Shown piece after piece: positions 51,146-51,804 of a stretch of DNA of 51,804 bases; position 1 is the stretch's first letter, and every line of letters starts with the position of its first letter. The stretch is from an uncultured Enhydrobacter sp. (GTDB taxonomy: Bacteria > Pseudomonadota > Gammaproteobacteria > Pseudomonadales > Moraxellaceae), in the NCBI GenBank assembly GCA_946222995.1, contig CAMIOS010000017.1:1-51804 (forward strand). Direction: 5' to 3'. The notes beneath the pieces are model-generated. The model did no database searches and had not been told where the DNA came from. It saw nothing but the letters and a program-made list of their open reading frames with translations. A program made the translations under genes and the position numbers.

Positions 51146-51804
51146 TTATTTGGTAAGAATGCCATACTTTCCTACAAAGTAACCTTGAGCATTTTCTAGT
51201 TCTAAGTTATAAACTGTCGCCTTTGCAAAATCATCATTTTGCCAAGTTAATTGGCTTGTGTCTTTGCGTTCTTGGGTTTTAAAGCCGTGTAATTCCACAC
51301 TGTAATAATCGACTGCTTCATCATCAGCAATATCAAAAGTTTCTCGTAATTCTTCTTCTGGCACAAAACTTGAAAATTTATCTAAAAATGGATGTTGTCC
51401 AAGTTCAAAACAATCTAATTCTTCCGCTGTCGTCAAGTCAATTGTCACTGCACGAATGTTTTCACCCGTATAACTCGGATATATTCCAACATTAGGGTTT
51501 TCCGTACTAAAGATTGTATTATATGTTTTATTAACATCCCATTTTTCTACATGAAAGATATTGTCATCTAAATCGATTAGTTTAGTTTTTTCTTGCATTT
51601 TATAAGCTTCAATCCAGCCTTGTTTAGTATGAAATTTTTGATAGGGATTTGTTAGGAAAAATATTCTTGGATACTCTCCATATTTTTCTCTTAATTTTCT
51701 TCTTATAGCTAATGCTTTTATAACATCTACGTTTGAATCCCAATAAGCTATATAATACTCCCCAAAAACTAGACCAAAAAATCGTAGCAAATAAGATAGA
51801 ATAG
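51146..51804 (-). CDS. Hypothetical protein, 5' end outside the window
   Basis: The readable part is about 219 residues. The frame stays open to the window edge and no ATG with a good ribosome-binding site is visible, so the start is probably beyond it; a TTG at 51790 is an alternative. The protein is acidic, aromatic-rich and soluble, with YGEYPRIFFLTNPYQKFH near the left and LENAQGYFVGKYGILTK at the end. I do not recognise a family. It lies upstream of the S10 promoter on the same strand. Confidence 0.7.
   Translation of the reverse strand, partial: ILSYLLRFFGLVFGEYYIAYWDSNVDVIKALAIRRKLREKYGEYPRIFFLTNPYQKFHTKQGWIEAYKMQEKTKLIDLDDNIFHVEKWDVNKTYNTIFSTENPNVGIYPSYTGENIRAVTIDLTTAEELDCFELGQHPFLDKFSSFVPEEELRETFDIADDEAVDYYSVELHGFKTQERKDTSQLTWQNDDFAKATVYNLELENAQGYFVGKYGILTK

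Overview
The window looks like the chromosome of a gammaproteobacterium of the family Moraxellaceae (Moraxella, Psychrobacter and Acinetobacter relatives). This is inferred from the AT-rich composition, the ribosomal protein variants (S3 with a long charged tail, L23 with an acidic tail) and the housekeeping neighbourhoods. I cannot fix the species without a database search.

Region 1 (1-4515) is conserved chromosome for NAD metabolism. nadR and pnuC (nicotinamide riboside uptake and conversion) face pncB and nadE (nicotinic acid salvage and the final amidation) across a shared bidirectional terminator. A small PspC-domain gene sits at the left edge.

Region 2 (4916-24203) is an integrated mobile element of about 19.3 kb in the 3' end of a tRNA-Arg(CCG) gene. 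An exact 18-bp direct repeat marks both ends (4916-4933 and 24186-24203). Just inside each end lies a GTACACT-N4-TGTACAC motif, likely an integrase arm site. The left part carries a tyrosine integrase, a truncated AlbA/ATPase-type regulator, a WYL-regulator remnant and an XRE regulator whose ribosome-binding site lies inside a perfect inverted repeat. The centre is a defence block: a type I restriction-modification operon (hsdR-hsdS-hsdM) with an MNT-HEPN toxin-antitoxin pair between hsdS and hsdM, then a divergent ATPase plus RloB-like gene pair. The right part is a minus-strand replication and recombination module: inovirus Gp2-like Rep, zinc-ribbon protein, DUF932 protein, YqaJ-type exonuclease, gp3-like protein and AlpA-like regulator, with hairpins in several gaps. 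It ends with an unrecognised 362-residue protein behind a very AT-rich gap.

Region 3 (24264-36880) is ordinary chromosome: a cytochrome c5-like protein, a flavoprotein and mnmC, an ibaG-murA-hisG-GGCT operon, yraN with a membrane protein, rsmI with a hypothetical gene, coaBC, radC and a TSUP permease.

Region 4 (36921-51129) is the S10-spc-alpha ribosomal superoperon, all on the minus strand, from rpsJ to rplQ. It includes rpmD and rpmJ. Good promoters are visible before rpsJ, rplN and rpsM. The leader before rpsJ contains a large hairpin followed by a U-run, which suggests attenuation. A partial unrecognised gene occupies the right edge.
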